From NCBI GenBank assembly GCA_029204225.1, contig CM055112.1, positions 45,224,632 through 45,288,631 on the forward strand: a DNA stretch of 64,000 nt. The letters are read 5' to 3'. Below are positions 26,850 through 38,096 of this stretch, in pieces. The position numbers and the translations under genes were made by a program. This DNA is from Diphasiastrum complanatum (Eukaryota > Streptophyta > Lycopodiopsida > Lycopodiales > Lycopodiaceae). Below the pieces are notes generated by a model, which searched no databases, was not told the origin of the DNA, and saw only the letters and a list, made by a program, of their open reading frames with translations. Each line of letters opens with the position of its first letter. Positions within the stretch are counted from its first letter, which is position 1.

Positions 26850-29245
26850 GGTGGAGTTTGAGTATGATCAATGTAGAATTATCAATAGGAGTAATAAGAT
26901 CCTTGCACTCGGCAAGAGGCATGGATACTTATGTAGATTGGCACATTGTTATTTAGATTCTAGTCAAGCTTTAAAAAACCTCTGTTCTTGTCAATAAAGC
27001 ATTACTATGGCATCATCGCTTAGGGTACTTGCCATTATGCATATGTTTCAAACATGTCCAGACAATCCCTAATACTTGATCTTGACTATCCTTATTGTAA
27101 AGTTGATCTCCCTGTCTGCCATAGCTGCATCCTTGGAAAGCATACTAAAAATCCTTTTAGATCGACTCAAAGGCATGTAGCAAAAGGTTTGTTAGATGTT
27201 GTTCATTCAGATATATGTGGACCTATGCAAACTCTTTCATTGCTAGATGAAAGTATTTCATTACCTTTATTGATGAATTTTTTCGAAGAACAACTGTTTA
27301 CTTCATTAAACAGAAATCATAAGCTTTCATGAAGCTCAAACAATTCAAAGAGCATGGAGAAAATCAAACTGGTAAACGAATCAAAGCATTGGTTCGACAA
27401 TGGGAGAGAATACATCTGCACCAAATTCAAGGAGTATTGCCATTAACAACGCCATTGAGCAACAATACATTACCTCCTATCCGCCTCACTCTAATAATCT
27501 TGTTGAGAGAAAGAACAGACCTTAGTTGAATCGACAAAGTGCATGTTATCACATGCGACACTTCCAAAGTCCTTCTGGACTGAAGCTGTTTTAACAACAA
27601 CCTATATTCAGAATAGATGTTCTACTAAAGGTCTCTCAGACAAAACCCCATTCGAATTTTGGGCAGGTACCAAACCTTCTTTATCAGACTTATGAGTTTT
27701 TGGATGTATAGCTTATGCACAGATTCCTCATGATCTTAGGAAGAAGCTCGACTTCTAGAGTATCAAATGTATTTTCATCAGCTACACTACTTCAGATCAA
27801 GCCTACAAGTTGTTTGATCCCATCAGGTCAAAAATATTCACTAGCCAACATATCATCTTCATCGAAGATCAGTTTATCAACCTCAAGGGAAAAGACAAAG
27901 CCCTATAGCCGACTTGTCTGACTCATCTGACATATCAAACTTTCCAGTTCTTCAGTCGACTATTTCTATCAAAGGTCCAAGCTCATCTACTCTCGATGAG
28001 CAACATATCAACGACGAATCCGAAAATAATGATGTTGCAATGTAGCAACTACAACATGATGAAAATGATCAAATTTCTCTATCACCCAGAAGATCGACAA
28101 GAGTTAGCAGACCACCTATCAGGTATATCGATGAGTCTACATACTATCTTGTTCATGAGCCAATGAGTGTTGAAGAGGCACTCAGTCAACCAGACTCCGA
28201 TCTCTGGAAAGAAGCTATGAATAAAGAGTATTCATCTCTTATCAAGAACCAGACATGGACGATTGTTGAATTACCTGCTAGCAAAAACGTAGTTGATTGC
28301 AAATGGATTTTCAAAATCAAGTACAAAGTAGATGGAAGCACCGACAGAAGAAAAGCCCGACTTGTTCCAGAGGATTTTCTCAGGTATACAACGTCGATTA
28401 TACTGAGACCTTCAGTCCAGTAGTCAAGCATTCTTCTATTTGACTTTTATTTGCTGCTGCAGCAGATTTGGAAATACATCAAATGGATGTACAGACAACA
28501 TATCTCAATGAAGTCATTGAAGAAGACATTTACATGGTGCAACTCGAAGGTTATATTATCGAGGGTAAACACAATCATGTGCGTAAACTCCATAAGGCAC
28601 TCTATGGCTTAAAGCAATATGCTCGTGCATGGTTTCAAAGGATCAATACTTTCCTTATTGATCACAGCTACACACCTAGCTCTTTAGATTCGAATGTTTA
28701 CTTCAAGATAGTGTTGCAGTCTTTTATCATTATCACTTTGTATGTGCATGACGCATTGCTCTTCAGCAACAATATCGATCTGATAAAAGAAGACAAGACA
28801 ATGCTATCTTCTGAATTTGACATGACCGATCTAGGCGAAACTCATTTTTGCCTTAGTATTCAAATCCATAGAGACAGAAAAATCAAAAGTTGATCTACAT
28901 TACTCAACAAAGGTACATCTACAATATGTTAGTCAGATATAATCTGGTTAATTGAAAGTTAGCTCTCTCACCAATGGAACTAGGTCTCAAATTGTCAAAG
29001 GACCAGTGTCCTCAAACAATTCAAGAGAAGGAGCAGATGCGTGAGTATCCTTATCATTCGATTATAGGATCTCTTGTGTACACAATCATCTGTACCAGGC
29101 CAAACATAGCTTTTGCAGTCAGCTCTCTCAGTCAGTATATGATCAACCCTGGTGTAATACATTGGAAGGCTCTTATCAGAGTCATGAGATATCTTCGAGC
29201 TACTATGGACTTTTGCATTTGTTATGGAGCGGTCGACAATGACAA
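26850..29245 (+). pseudogene. Copia copy D: heavily decayed pol
   Basis: A much older copia copy, broken by many frameshifts. Recognisable pieces in order: pre-integrase (KRHGYLCRLAHC, near 26915), integrase zinc domain end and start of the core (CHSCILGKHTKNPF, VVHSDICGPM), the integrase-RT connection (27690-27906), and RT (28163-28893: WIFKIKYKVDGS, MDVQTTYLNEV, KALYGLKQYARAW). The catalytic YVDD is changed to YVHD near 28745. The thumb and start of RNase H follow (28974-29240, GSLVYTIICTRPNIAFAV). RNase H is cut at about 29245. No LTR was identified. Confidence 0.85.
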
Positions 29246-29336
29246 ACTCACCCTGGATCTATTTTGGTTCCCCAGAGCTCCAAAACTACTCAGCTTGGCT
29301 TGCCTAGCTCAGATTAGAGAGATGATTACTTGCTGA

Positions 29337-30485
29337 AGATTGTATCAAAAGGGCGAATCAAGAGCTTGCACCATTCTCGAGATATTTGCCCTCAAAGTGT
29401 TTGAGAAACTTGCCTCTATAGCCTCAGTAAAAACCCATCTTGGCTCGTCTCATTCACCATTGATAGATCTCATTGAGCCTAGTACACTATCCAAAGGGTG
29501 AGTAAAGAGCCCAAGTACTCATCATTCTACATTGTAAAGTGTGAAAATCCCGATTTTTGCACTTTTTGGGATCCCAAACAGTCTCTCAACTGGGATTCAA
29601 GAATTGTACAATCTCAAAGTGTCATATCTCATTGGTCCCTCAAGGTCTTGGTTCGCCTCTTTGCAGGTGGCATTTTCTACTTGTGAAAAAGCTAATTTGA
29701 GTCAGGAGAACCCAAAATTTGCTAATTCGTGGCATACAAGCTTCAATATTAAATATTCTGACTCGTCTCTTTTAGATCTGAGAGATCTAGTACATGTCTT
29801 GACATCCCTAGAAGAATGAGCCATACCTCCCAAAGGATCCATAGATTTGGACTTTTTTCACTCCCAGCTTCCTACAATCCCAAAATCACCCCAGGACTCC
29901 AAAATTTGATATCTTGACTTCCCCCCTTGGGTATAACCTACATCCATCCACCCTTTATCACTGGCCAAAGAAGAGATCCAAAAATCTCAACCTATCTCCA
30001 ACCATCACACTTTTTTTTTTCACCCAGCTACATTCCTAGAATTGCCTTCCCAGTTTGGGATCTTAAATCTGCAAGACCTTTTGTGAATCCCATATCTACA
30101 ATTCCCAATTCTCCAAATTTCCATATTCACGTTCCCCATTCCCATCTTAAATCCCCAGATTCGCTTCCCTTATTCACTCTCTGACAATCTCCAAATCCAC
30201 ATGACTAATTACAAATCCCAAATCTGCATTCCCCAAATCCTAGCACCCAAATTTTGGGATCCCAAAAATCCTGGAATCCCCAATTCCACCTCCCCATATC
30301 TCATTCCCCGATTCCATCTTCCAAAGCTCACATTCGTACATTCTCGGAGTTTGAATTCTTGGATCCCCAAACAAGATACTTTTCTAATCTGCGAACTTAG
30401 ATTCACGAACGAAACGAGTGGGAATCACTCAAGGACTCCTTCGTTAAGAGGTCCAAATCATCTAGATTCCTTGAAAGCCCATCTG
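29337..30485. repeat. Strand-skewed CCCAAATCC-rich region
   Basis: From about 29550 to 30400 the plus strand is rich in runs like CCCAAAT, GGGATCCCAAA and CCCCAATTCC, and poor in G. It looks like a degenerate short-period repeat with no clear unit. Open frames here are Pro/Ser/Phe-rich consequences of composition, not recognisable proteins. Confidence 0.55.
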
Positions 30486-31536
30486 AATGCCCTACCCACT
30501 TAGCACCTGATCAGGCCGTGCTCATATGGTTCATGGTTGGCCTCTCAAAATCTATCCGGCATGAACTTAGACCTCAAGAATCCTATGCTACCTTACGTGA
30601 TGTTATGGATGATGCCATCCGCGAAGAGGATGAAGGCTCCGATGAAGAATATGAACCCAACTATGCAATAGGGATTGTGCTGACCCAACCAGGTGAGAAA
30701 AAGAAAGATTTTCCCATCCGCTTCACGAGCCGTCAGCTCATTGAAACCGAAGTTAACTACACTACCACCGAACGGGAGGCCCTTGCCATGATTTTAGCAT
30801 TAAAAATTTTTGACATTACCTTTTGGCCAACCCTTTCACCTTTTATGTTGACCATCAACCATTGTTATATCTGGTAAATCGACCTTGTATGACGGGCCGT
30901 ATTACACGATGGCTTTTACAGCTTCAAGAGTTTGAATTTTGGATAGTGGTTAGGACCAAAAAACAACATTATTTGGCTTACCACCTTTCTAGATTGACGA
31001 CACGTCAAGAAGAAGTGGGGGTTGATGATGAATGTCCGGATGCTCATTTTTTTTTATGCTTATGTAGTTCCAAAATGGGCTGCCCATATAGTTGAATATC
31101 TTGTGAGGGGATGACCTGATCCTTCACTACCTTCTGTAGATCAACAAAAGTTGATAATAAAGGCTGGCCCGTATAGCTTAATAGCTGGACAGCTTTATTG
31201 AATGGGAATAGACCATATCCTTCGAAGATGTCTACTGGACCATGAAATAAAACCTATTATTAGTACAACTCAGAAAGGAATTGGTGGTGGTCACTTGGCA
31301 GCTGACGCTACTATTCGAAAGGTCCTCCAAGAAGGATTTTGGTGGCCTACCCTACACCGTGATGTGGCAACCTTTGTGAAACACAGTGATGTTTGCCAAA
31401 GAGCCACAAAACCGAGAAAATCTGGGTTTATGCCTTTAAAGCCTATCATGGCAGAAAATCCTTTCGAAAAATGGGGCACAGATTATGTTGCTCCCATCCA
31501 CCCAGCCGCTAGAGGAAGTCAAGCCCGATATATTAT
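30486..31536 (+). pseudogene. Gypsy fragment 1, left half: gag end fused to RNase H, integrase start
   Basis: A Ty3/gypsy remnant. Gag-like WFMVGLSKSIRHELRPQ and DVMDDAIREEDEG run in one frame directly into the RT-RNase H region (NYAIGIVLTQPGEKKKDFPIRFTSRQL, ..TEREALAMI), so protease and most of RT were deleted. RNase H continues in another frame (FYVDHQPLLYLVN). The integrase zinc domain follows (GGHLAADATIRKVLQEGFWWPTLHRDV, C-x2-C as CDVC altered to SDVC), then the core start (EKWGTDYVAPIHPAARGSQARYII). The core is interrupted at 31536 by another element and continues at 34078. Confidence 0.88.
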
Positions 31537-32704
31537 TGTTTACAGAAACCCTACTCCAGAGGATTTGTTGGTTTTATTAAGACATTTCTTTACTTACTCA
31601 GAACCGTTTCTGCCTGTACCAGGCTTCATGGCATATGTTATATGTGTTCTTGATATTACAATGCCAAACTAGGCAGAAGGGATAGATTGTCATTGTAGTA
31701 TATTTTTGTCCTGCCTGTCAGAGGACTACTCAGGGTCGTCTCTCTTGAACGCACCTACATTCTAGACAAGATGCAAGCCATGAACATTCATTTACAGATC
31801 AGCATGCAGCCCAAACAAATGTTCAGTAGATTCTACTACAGCTACCTACTCTAAAACGGACTGAATCAAATCCTAAGCATTACTAACACTGAGCTACGCT
31901 TGCATAAATTGACAAAACAAGAAACAAGAACTAATCTACAGCATGTTAGAAGTCCAAGAATCAAGAAACCAACCAGTCTATTGATTCTTGGACATCCCAA
32001 GAACATCAAGAACTGGACTGTAAAGAGATATGCAAGAACTACACCACAGATCCAGTCTATTTAGTTTACATGAATGTTGGTTCCTACATTAATCCACAAA
32101 CAAGAAAAGAAACTAATCCACTCTACGAAAGCAGCAAATCTAATCCACTCTACAGTCCACAACCACACACAAAGGAGGGAAGGGCAAGATCATGAATGCA
32201 TCACTCAAGAAACAAGCATGATCAAGGAGCTCAATGGATGCACCAAAACTCGTGGAGGCTCTTCTCCTTTCAGCATGGAGTAGGTACATTTCACAAAAAG
32301 CTCCTCTTCAGAAAAAGGGAGCCTCTTAAATAAGCAAGAGAGCTCTTTAGGTGGCATCCTAGTGGAATTTCCACATTTCACAAATTACAAGTGGAATAAT
32401 GCTCTCCACTAGAGGTCACCATCAAAAGGTGGCTCACTCTACTTTCTTTAAGAGGGGTCTACTTGCATTTATTACATTTTCCTAGAAATACTAGTTCCTA
32501 CATGGTCATTCCATCTTCCAAGATTCACCACGAGGCTTACACAGTTCTTGCTTGTCATTCCTAACTAGAATTTCTCGGCTCTCATACTTGGCTCTCAGTC
32601 TTCATTGGTCTCGTCTTCTCAGAGACCTCCTCGGTCTAAGGTGAGAGGTGCTCTTGAGTTTCTCTGTCCGAGTATCCTGGGGATTCGTCAGAATCAGCCA
32701 AACA
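31537..32704 (+). repeat. Left LTR of the non-autonomous element
   Basis: TG...CA bounded. Its right half (about 32195-32704) matches 33575-34077 closely, including a long shared stretch around CTCTCCACTAGAGGTCACC and the terminal GGGGATTCGTCA. Confidence 0.75.
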
Positions 32705-32944
32705 TCATCCCACCCCTAATGTGTTGCAGGACCCACTGCGTCATGACTGGAATACTTCTTCTAATTGAGTCTCTTCGGATTACCCATCTGCCTTCTTTAG
32801 CCTTGTCTTTTTCATATTTGACTTGTGACCTTGGCTGTCGATCTTGCTGATGTTGCTGTTGGCAGCGTAACTGCTCCAGTGGATCCAAGCAGATCTCTCT
32901 CCCCCTTCCCAAAATCTGATGTCAGTGGCTTCGGTAAAGATTTG

Positions 32945-33560
32945 AGCAGGCACTTCGGCTCTGGTCGAGATTTCAGCGTGCTGATCTGAACGGGCACTTT
33001 GGCTCCGGTTGAGATCTGAAAGGGCACTTTGGCTCCGGTCGAGATCTAAGCGGGCACTTCGGCTCTGATCGAGATCTGAACGGGCAATTCGGCTTCGACC
33101 GAGAATTCAGTGGACACTTCGTCTCTAGTCGAGATTTCAGTGAACACTTCGGCTCCAGTCTAGATTTCATCGAGTGCTCCGGTCAAGATTCCAAAGAAGC
33201 GCTTCGGTCGAGATTCCAAAAAAAAGCTTCAGTCGAGATTTCAGCAGACACTTCGGTCGAGATTCCAGAAAAGCGCTTCGGTTGAGATTTAAGATGGGCC
33301 TCCAGTTGAGAGTTTTTTGAGGTCTCCGGTTGACATTTTACTGAGGTCTCCAGTTGAGAGTGAGGTGAGGCCTTCGGTTGAGATGTAAGCTGGGCCTCCA
33401 GTTGAGATTTCAGCTGGGGTCACTGGTTGAGATTCAACACAGGGGCTTTGGTTGAGATGTCACATAGGCCTCCAGTTGAGATTAAACACAGGGGCTCTGG
33501 TTGAGTTGTAACATAGGCCTTCGGTTGAGATTCAACACAGGGGCTCCGGTTGAGATGTAA
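32945..33560. repeat. Degenerate tandem array, period 30 bp then 24-25 bp
   Basis: About 22 units built around TTCGGCTCCGGTCGAGATCT. The left seven or so are 30 bp (ending in GGGCAC). From about 33180 on they are 24-25 bp, because the GGCTC part is lost and only TTCGGTTGAGATT remains. On the minus strand the 30-bp part stays open as a 10-residue repeat (KCPLRSRPEP-like), which is a consequence of the period and not evidence for a protein. Confidence 0.85.
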
Positions 33561-33574
33561 CACAATATTTAACA

Positions 33575-34077
33575 ATCGTCACTCAAGAAAACCATCATGA
33601 TCAAGGAGCTTAGTGTAGCATCAAACTCATGGGAAATCTTCTTATTAAGCATGGAGTAGAGACAATGCAAAAAGCTCCTCTACTCAAAGAGGGAGTCTCC
33701 TAAATAAAAAAGAGAGCTCCTTAGGTGGCATCCTAGTGGAATTTCCACATTTTACAATTTACAAGTGGAATAATGCTCTCCACTAGAGGTCACCATCAAA
33801 AGGTGGCTCACTCTACTTTCTTTAAGAGAGGTCTACTTGCATTTTAAACATTTGCCTAGAAATGCTAGTTCCTACATGGTCATTCCATCTTTCGGGATTC
33901 ACCATGAGGCTGACACAGTTCTTACTTGTCATTACTAACTAGTATTCCTCGGCTCTCATACTCGGCTCTTAGTCTTCATTAGTCTCGTCTTCTCAGAGAC
34001 CTCCTCGGTCTAAGGTGAGAGGTGCTCTTGAGTTGGTCTGTCCAAGTATCTTGGGGATTCGTCATAATCAACCAACA
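33575..34077 (+). repeat. Right LTR copy, 5'-truncated
   Basis: Matches the right half of the left LTR with scattered substitutions and ends ...ACCAACA at the target duplication. The missing 5' part suggests the tandem array replaced it or that the element was deleted before insertion. Confidence 0.75.
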
Positions 34078-34497
34078 ATTATAGTGGCGACAGATTATTT
34101 TATGAAGTGGGTAGAAGCGAAGGCCGTTAGAGTGGCCAATGCAGCCAGCACAACTAAGTTTCTCTATGAGAACATCATTATGCGCTTCGGATGCCCTTTA
34201 CAACGTGTGAGTAGTCGCGGAACTCACTTCCTGAATGAAACAGTACGAGTACTCCTAGCTGAATTCCTTGTGGTTCATCGCAAGAGTACGTCTTATTATC
34301 CCTGATGTAATGGACTGCTGAATCTTCCAACAAGATTTTGTACAATATTATCACAAAGACTGTGGAAGCCAGTAGGTCCGATTGGGAACATAAACTCCAA
34401 GCAGCTCTATGGGCATCTTGAACAACCTATAAGCTTGCCATTGGCCATACCCCATTTCAACTGGTCTATGGACTCGAGGCTGTGATGCTTGCTGAGT
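34078..34497 (+). pseudogene. Gypsy fragment 1, right half: integrase core
   Basis: Continuation of the interrupted integrase: VATDYFMKWVEAKAVRVANA, then a changed second catalytic segment (SSRGTHFLNE in place of SDRGTHF), with a stop after STSYYP. Frame-shifted remnants of the region leading to HTPFQLVYGLEAVM follow. Identity ends at about 34497, where a tandem array starts. Confidence 0.85.
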
Positions 34498-34932
34498 TCA
34501 TAATTACTACCACAATACTAGAAGTACCAAACTAAATACCAAAAGTAGAAAAGTACTACTTAAGTACCAAAAGCAGCTAAAGTACCAAATTAAGTACCAA
34601 AAGCAACTAACGTTACCAAGTTAAGCAAGTACCAAATTAAGAGCCAAATACAGCTAAAGTACCAAAAGTAGCTAATTAGTACCATAATACCACAAGTACC
34701 AAAAGTAGCTAAAGTACTACTAAAGTACTACTAAAGTACCAAAATTAGCTAAAGTAGCAAATTAAGTACCAAAAGCAGCAAAGTACCAAGTTAAGTACCA
34801 AAATCAGCTAAAGTACCAAATTAAGAACCAAAAGCAGCTAATTACTACCACAATATCAAAAGTACCAAACTAAGTACCAAAAGCAGCTAAAGTATCAAGT
34901 TAAGTATCAACAACAGCTAAAGTACCAAATTT
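34498..34932. repeat. 30-bp tandem array (AAGTACCAAATT / AAGTACCAAAAGCAGCT)
   Basis: About 14 degenerate units combining AAGTACCAAATT with AAGTACCAAAAGCAGCTA. The composition is almost free of G except in AGTACC and GCAGC. It begins exactly where the gypsy integrase homology ends. The period is ten codons. Confidence 0.85.
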
Positions 34933-35807
34933 GTTGGAGTTTAATCTTACTTCTACTCTTCCTAACTGCCTCCCTCCTTCTCTCAATATTACTCTCTCAA
35001 ATGAAACCTGTAGAAAATGAACTGTTTTTCAACACTCTGCATTTTTAGACTAATTGTCGATACAGTCTACATTTTTCCTCACAATCTTTGACAGGTGAAA
35101 AACCTGACACTGTCGCCTTTATTTTTGCGGCACTTGTGTTACTCAATTTTTAGGCCATTTCAAGCACTTCCAGAAATGCAAAAAATGTCACACTGCATTT
35201 TTACATGCAGTTTCTGATAGGGCGACAAAAGCGAGAATTGTGACACTGCATTTTTACATGCAGTTTCTGGCAGGCGACAAAAAGCAAAAAATGCGAAAAA
35301 CCCGACACTACAGTGTTACACGGGATTTTACACAGGCGAAAAACCTGACACTGCAGTTTTACACGGGATTCTACACAGGCGAAAAACCGACACTACAGTT
35401 TTACATGGGATTTTACACAGGCGAAAAATCTGACACTACAATTTTACACGAGTTTCCACACAGGCAAAAAATGTGACACTGTAGAAATACACAGATTTCT
35501 CACAGGCTGTCTACGTCTTCACGTTCCAATAACAACTGTTCTAATCAGTCAGTTAATCAGCTGTTAAGCGATCTTGTCAATGTAAAACTAGAATAATGCA
35601 AGATCTTCCAGTTGCTATAAATGTAAATGAGCGATTGAAGATATGCATGAGGTCATAGATTGAAGATATGCATGAGGTTAGAGATTAAACGACTAGAACG
35701 GGTCTACTAGTAGATAACTCCTTAGAGTTAGAGATTATATAGAGAGATATATATTCAGAACTTTAGCAATTGCTGAATCTATGAGTATGATCACGTGCTT
35801 ATCAGCG
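34933..35807 (+). repeat. Possible solo LTR containing a ~42-bp tandem array
   Basis: It starts TGTTGGAG right after the 30-bp array. Between about 35090 and 35490 it contains some eight units of a 42-43 bp repeat (CTGACACTGCA, TTTTACACGGGATT, ACACAGGCGAAAAA), several with small inverted repeats such as CTGCAT...ATGCAG. The right part has TATATAGAGAGATATATA and ends near CTTATCA. A 4-bp AATT is found on both sides, but this may be chance because the neighbouring repeats also contain it. No internal domain. Confidence 0.45.
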
Positions 35808-36110
35808 CAAATTGCCTCTAAACAATAAAAGACTTTCCCAGGTTCAAACTCCATATAGACTTACATGATGTGAAATTATCAATGACCAATATTCTTTTTG
35901 GATATTGTATGAATTTACTGACTCTCCTTTGAGGGTATGTGGAGGTACTTATGAAAGTGCCTGAAGAACAAAGAACAAGAATAAGAAGCCTTTTGGGCTT
36001 AAGGACTAATCTCTCTTTGAGTGTATGTGCAGGTACTCAGAAAAGTGTCAGAAGAACAAGAATTGGAACAAGAAACTTTCTAAGCTTAAGACAGTAAACA
36101 AGAAGGCTTT

Positions 36111-36870
36111 TGTTGGAGGGTTTGCGGATCCCAAGGCAACCCTAACCCTAGTTAATAAGTGAGAGAGATTTGGCACCCTGCGTGTGTAAGTCCAATCCGA
36201 TGACCACATAGATATTTAATTGATTAGTTAGAAGTCAATAAAAGGACTTCAGGCCTTTTTGTGGGACTTTTAATGTCGCAGGGCCTAAATGTCAAGGTAG
36301 TGAATAAAGTTGGGTTTCCCTGCAATTTTGATGGTTCCCACACTTTTTTAAATTTGAATAAAAAGAGAGGCAAGACTGGACCAATAGGATTCAGAGGCCA
36401 GGGTCCTCCTCTCTACTATAAAAAGGGACCAACTCGAGTTGTTCCTCATATTCATTTTCTCATTTCAATAAAGTAGATTGGTTCTCTTTATAAATGGATT
36501 GATGAATGTCCTTGCTCTTCTCTCTTTTCTTCCATTTCTCATGCTTTCTTTGGATTTTGCTAATTGTTGGATTTGATCATTATTGGGATTGCTATTTCTT
36601 ATGCTTTTTGTGAGAGAGAAAGGGAGAGAGGAAAGAGTAAGTTTCTATCATTGTTGTGGATTTAGGGTTAATGGAAGTAGGGTTAATGGATGTAGTGTTA
36701 ATGCTTAGCGTTAATGGATGTTAGTGTTAGATCCTCCATTCATGTTGAAATTTGAACTATACTATCGCTCTCATGGGAACGAACCTACACGTGACAACTA
36801 ACTCCGTCTCTTTGATGCTAGATTGATTAGATCTTGGATTCAGATTAGGCAAGGAAAGAAACCCACTACA
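36111..36870 (+). repeat. 5' LTR of the inner gypsy element
   Basis: TGTTGGAGGG...CCCACTACA, 760 bp. It matches 46559-47319 closely, with scattered substitutions, mostly transitions. It contains a CCAAT word, a TATA box and an AATAAA in that order. Confidence 0.93.
36381..36472 (+). promoter_or_regulatory. LTR promoter and poly(A) signal
   Basis: CCAAT at 36381-36385, TATAAAAAG at 36417-36425 and AATAAA at 36467-36472. The same order recurs in the 3' LTR (TATAAAAAG at 46865-46873). A transcription start about 30 bp after the TATA box would leave a very short terminal-redundant R region before the poly(A) signal. Confidence 0.65.
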
Positions 36871-36874
36871 ATTT

Positions 36875-36892
36875 TGGCACCGTTGCCGGGGA
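36875..36892 (+). other. Primer-binding site (tRNA-Asp type)
   Basis: TGGCACCGTTGCCGGGGA, four bases after the LTR end. It differs at one position from the complement of the plant tRNA-Asp 3' end. Confidence 0.85.
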
Positions 36893-37210
36893 GCTACGCC
36901 AATTTTTCAGTTTGCAGCATGTTTTGGCTGATGGTTAGCTTGCATTAGGCATCTTGTCGTGGCATGAATAGTGTTAAAATTGCATTGTAGGGTTAGTTTG
37001 GGATTGATTTTGTTAGATTTGAGTGGATTTGCTTGTTTGAGATCTAATCTAATTATTAAACAGGGAAAGCTATTAAGATCACCAATCTTAAGATCCATTT
37101 GGATCTGAGATATCAGAGAAAATAACAACAATCGGTCAAATCTGTCAAATTTGGTCAAAAAGAGGCAAAAAGTGTCATCAGAGCTCAGAACTTTTTACCC
37201 TCTTTTAGGA

Positions 37211-37843
37211 AACCTTCGCCGAGTTGCAGACACCTTCGGTTTTGTTTACAAATCCTTCGATTTGAAGGGCGAAGATTTATTCCCAGCAGATTTCCAGAAA
37301 CATCAGAAAAACAAACATAAAAAATTATCAAAACCCTAAACAATACAGAAAAAGAACGTTCGCCCAATTCACTGTGCTTAGATGTGATTTAGATCTATCT
37401 ACTGCCAGGTCGACGAAGAATAATACCAAAAATAGAAAGGTTTTCAGAGGATCAGGTGTCATATTGTCATATTTTTGCCAAAAAAGTCACTTTTTTGCAA
37501 AATTACTAGTATTACTCTTGATCCTTTGCCAGAACCTTCATCGAGGTTCCAAGATATTCTATTTATAATAAGCTACTATTTTTGAGTCCGACGAAGATTC
37601 AACTTGATCAGATCACAAAAAATCTTGATTTTTACCCTTGCAAGATTACAAAAACTGTATTTTCTTGTGTCAGAAACCTTCGTCCGGTTGTCCATAATTT
37701 TATCTGTGTCAAACCTTCCATCTGAGAAGTCGGCGAAGGTTATTTTCCAAGAAATTGCCAGAAAAGTGTTCAGAGAGTTTTTATTCCAAAATAGCATTGT
37801 TGAACCTTCGCCGAGACAACCTTCGTCTAGAGAACCTTCGCCA
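37211..37843. repeat. ACCTTCGCCGAG motif cluster in the leader
   Basis: Copies and variants of AACCTTCGCCGAG occur on both strands at about 37211, 37267, 37532, 37674, 37729, 37804, 37818 and 37832. A second cluster is at 43029-43370, after integrase. The intervening coding regions do not show it. Confidence 0.8.
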
Positions 37844-38096
37844 GTCCTATTTTTAGTTTTTGATTTTTCAGATCAAGTCTTTGTCAAAATTTGGATCAAA
37901 TCTGATATATTCTGAATTAGACTCTGAGAGATTTATCATTTTTGAGAAGTATCGATTGATCAAACTTTGGGTAATTTTCATCATATAGAATCAGATTCTT
38001 GAAAACTGGAATAGAGCTAGCAGATCTAATCTGAGATAGTTTTTTTGGAAAAATCTATATCCAATCACATTATCGATTTGATCTAAATTTGTAAGA

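Larger units (their letters stand above)
31537..34077 (+). mobile_element. Non-autonomous LTR retrotransposon, 2541 bp
   Basis: Inserted in the integrase core of gypsy fragment 1. It starts TGTTTACAG and ends ACCAACA, and is flanked by a perfect 5-bp target duplication, ATTAT (31532-31536 and 34078-34082). Removing it restores a continuous integrase reading across the join. There is no coding capacity for Gag or Pol. The left LTR is 31537-32704. The right LTR-like copy, about 33575-34077, lacks its first ~660 bp. The middle is a degenerate tandem array. It resembles the small non-coding LTR elements (TRIM/SMART/LARD types) that depend on proteins made elsewhere; which autonomous partner it used is unknown. 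Confidence 0.82.

Noticed and set aside
32812-33170. Minus-strand 10-residue repeat protein (KCPLRSRPEP-like)
   Set aside because: The 30-bp period of the array keeps one frame open by arithmetic; units are too diverged and the element is otherwise non-coding.
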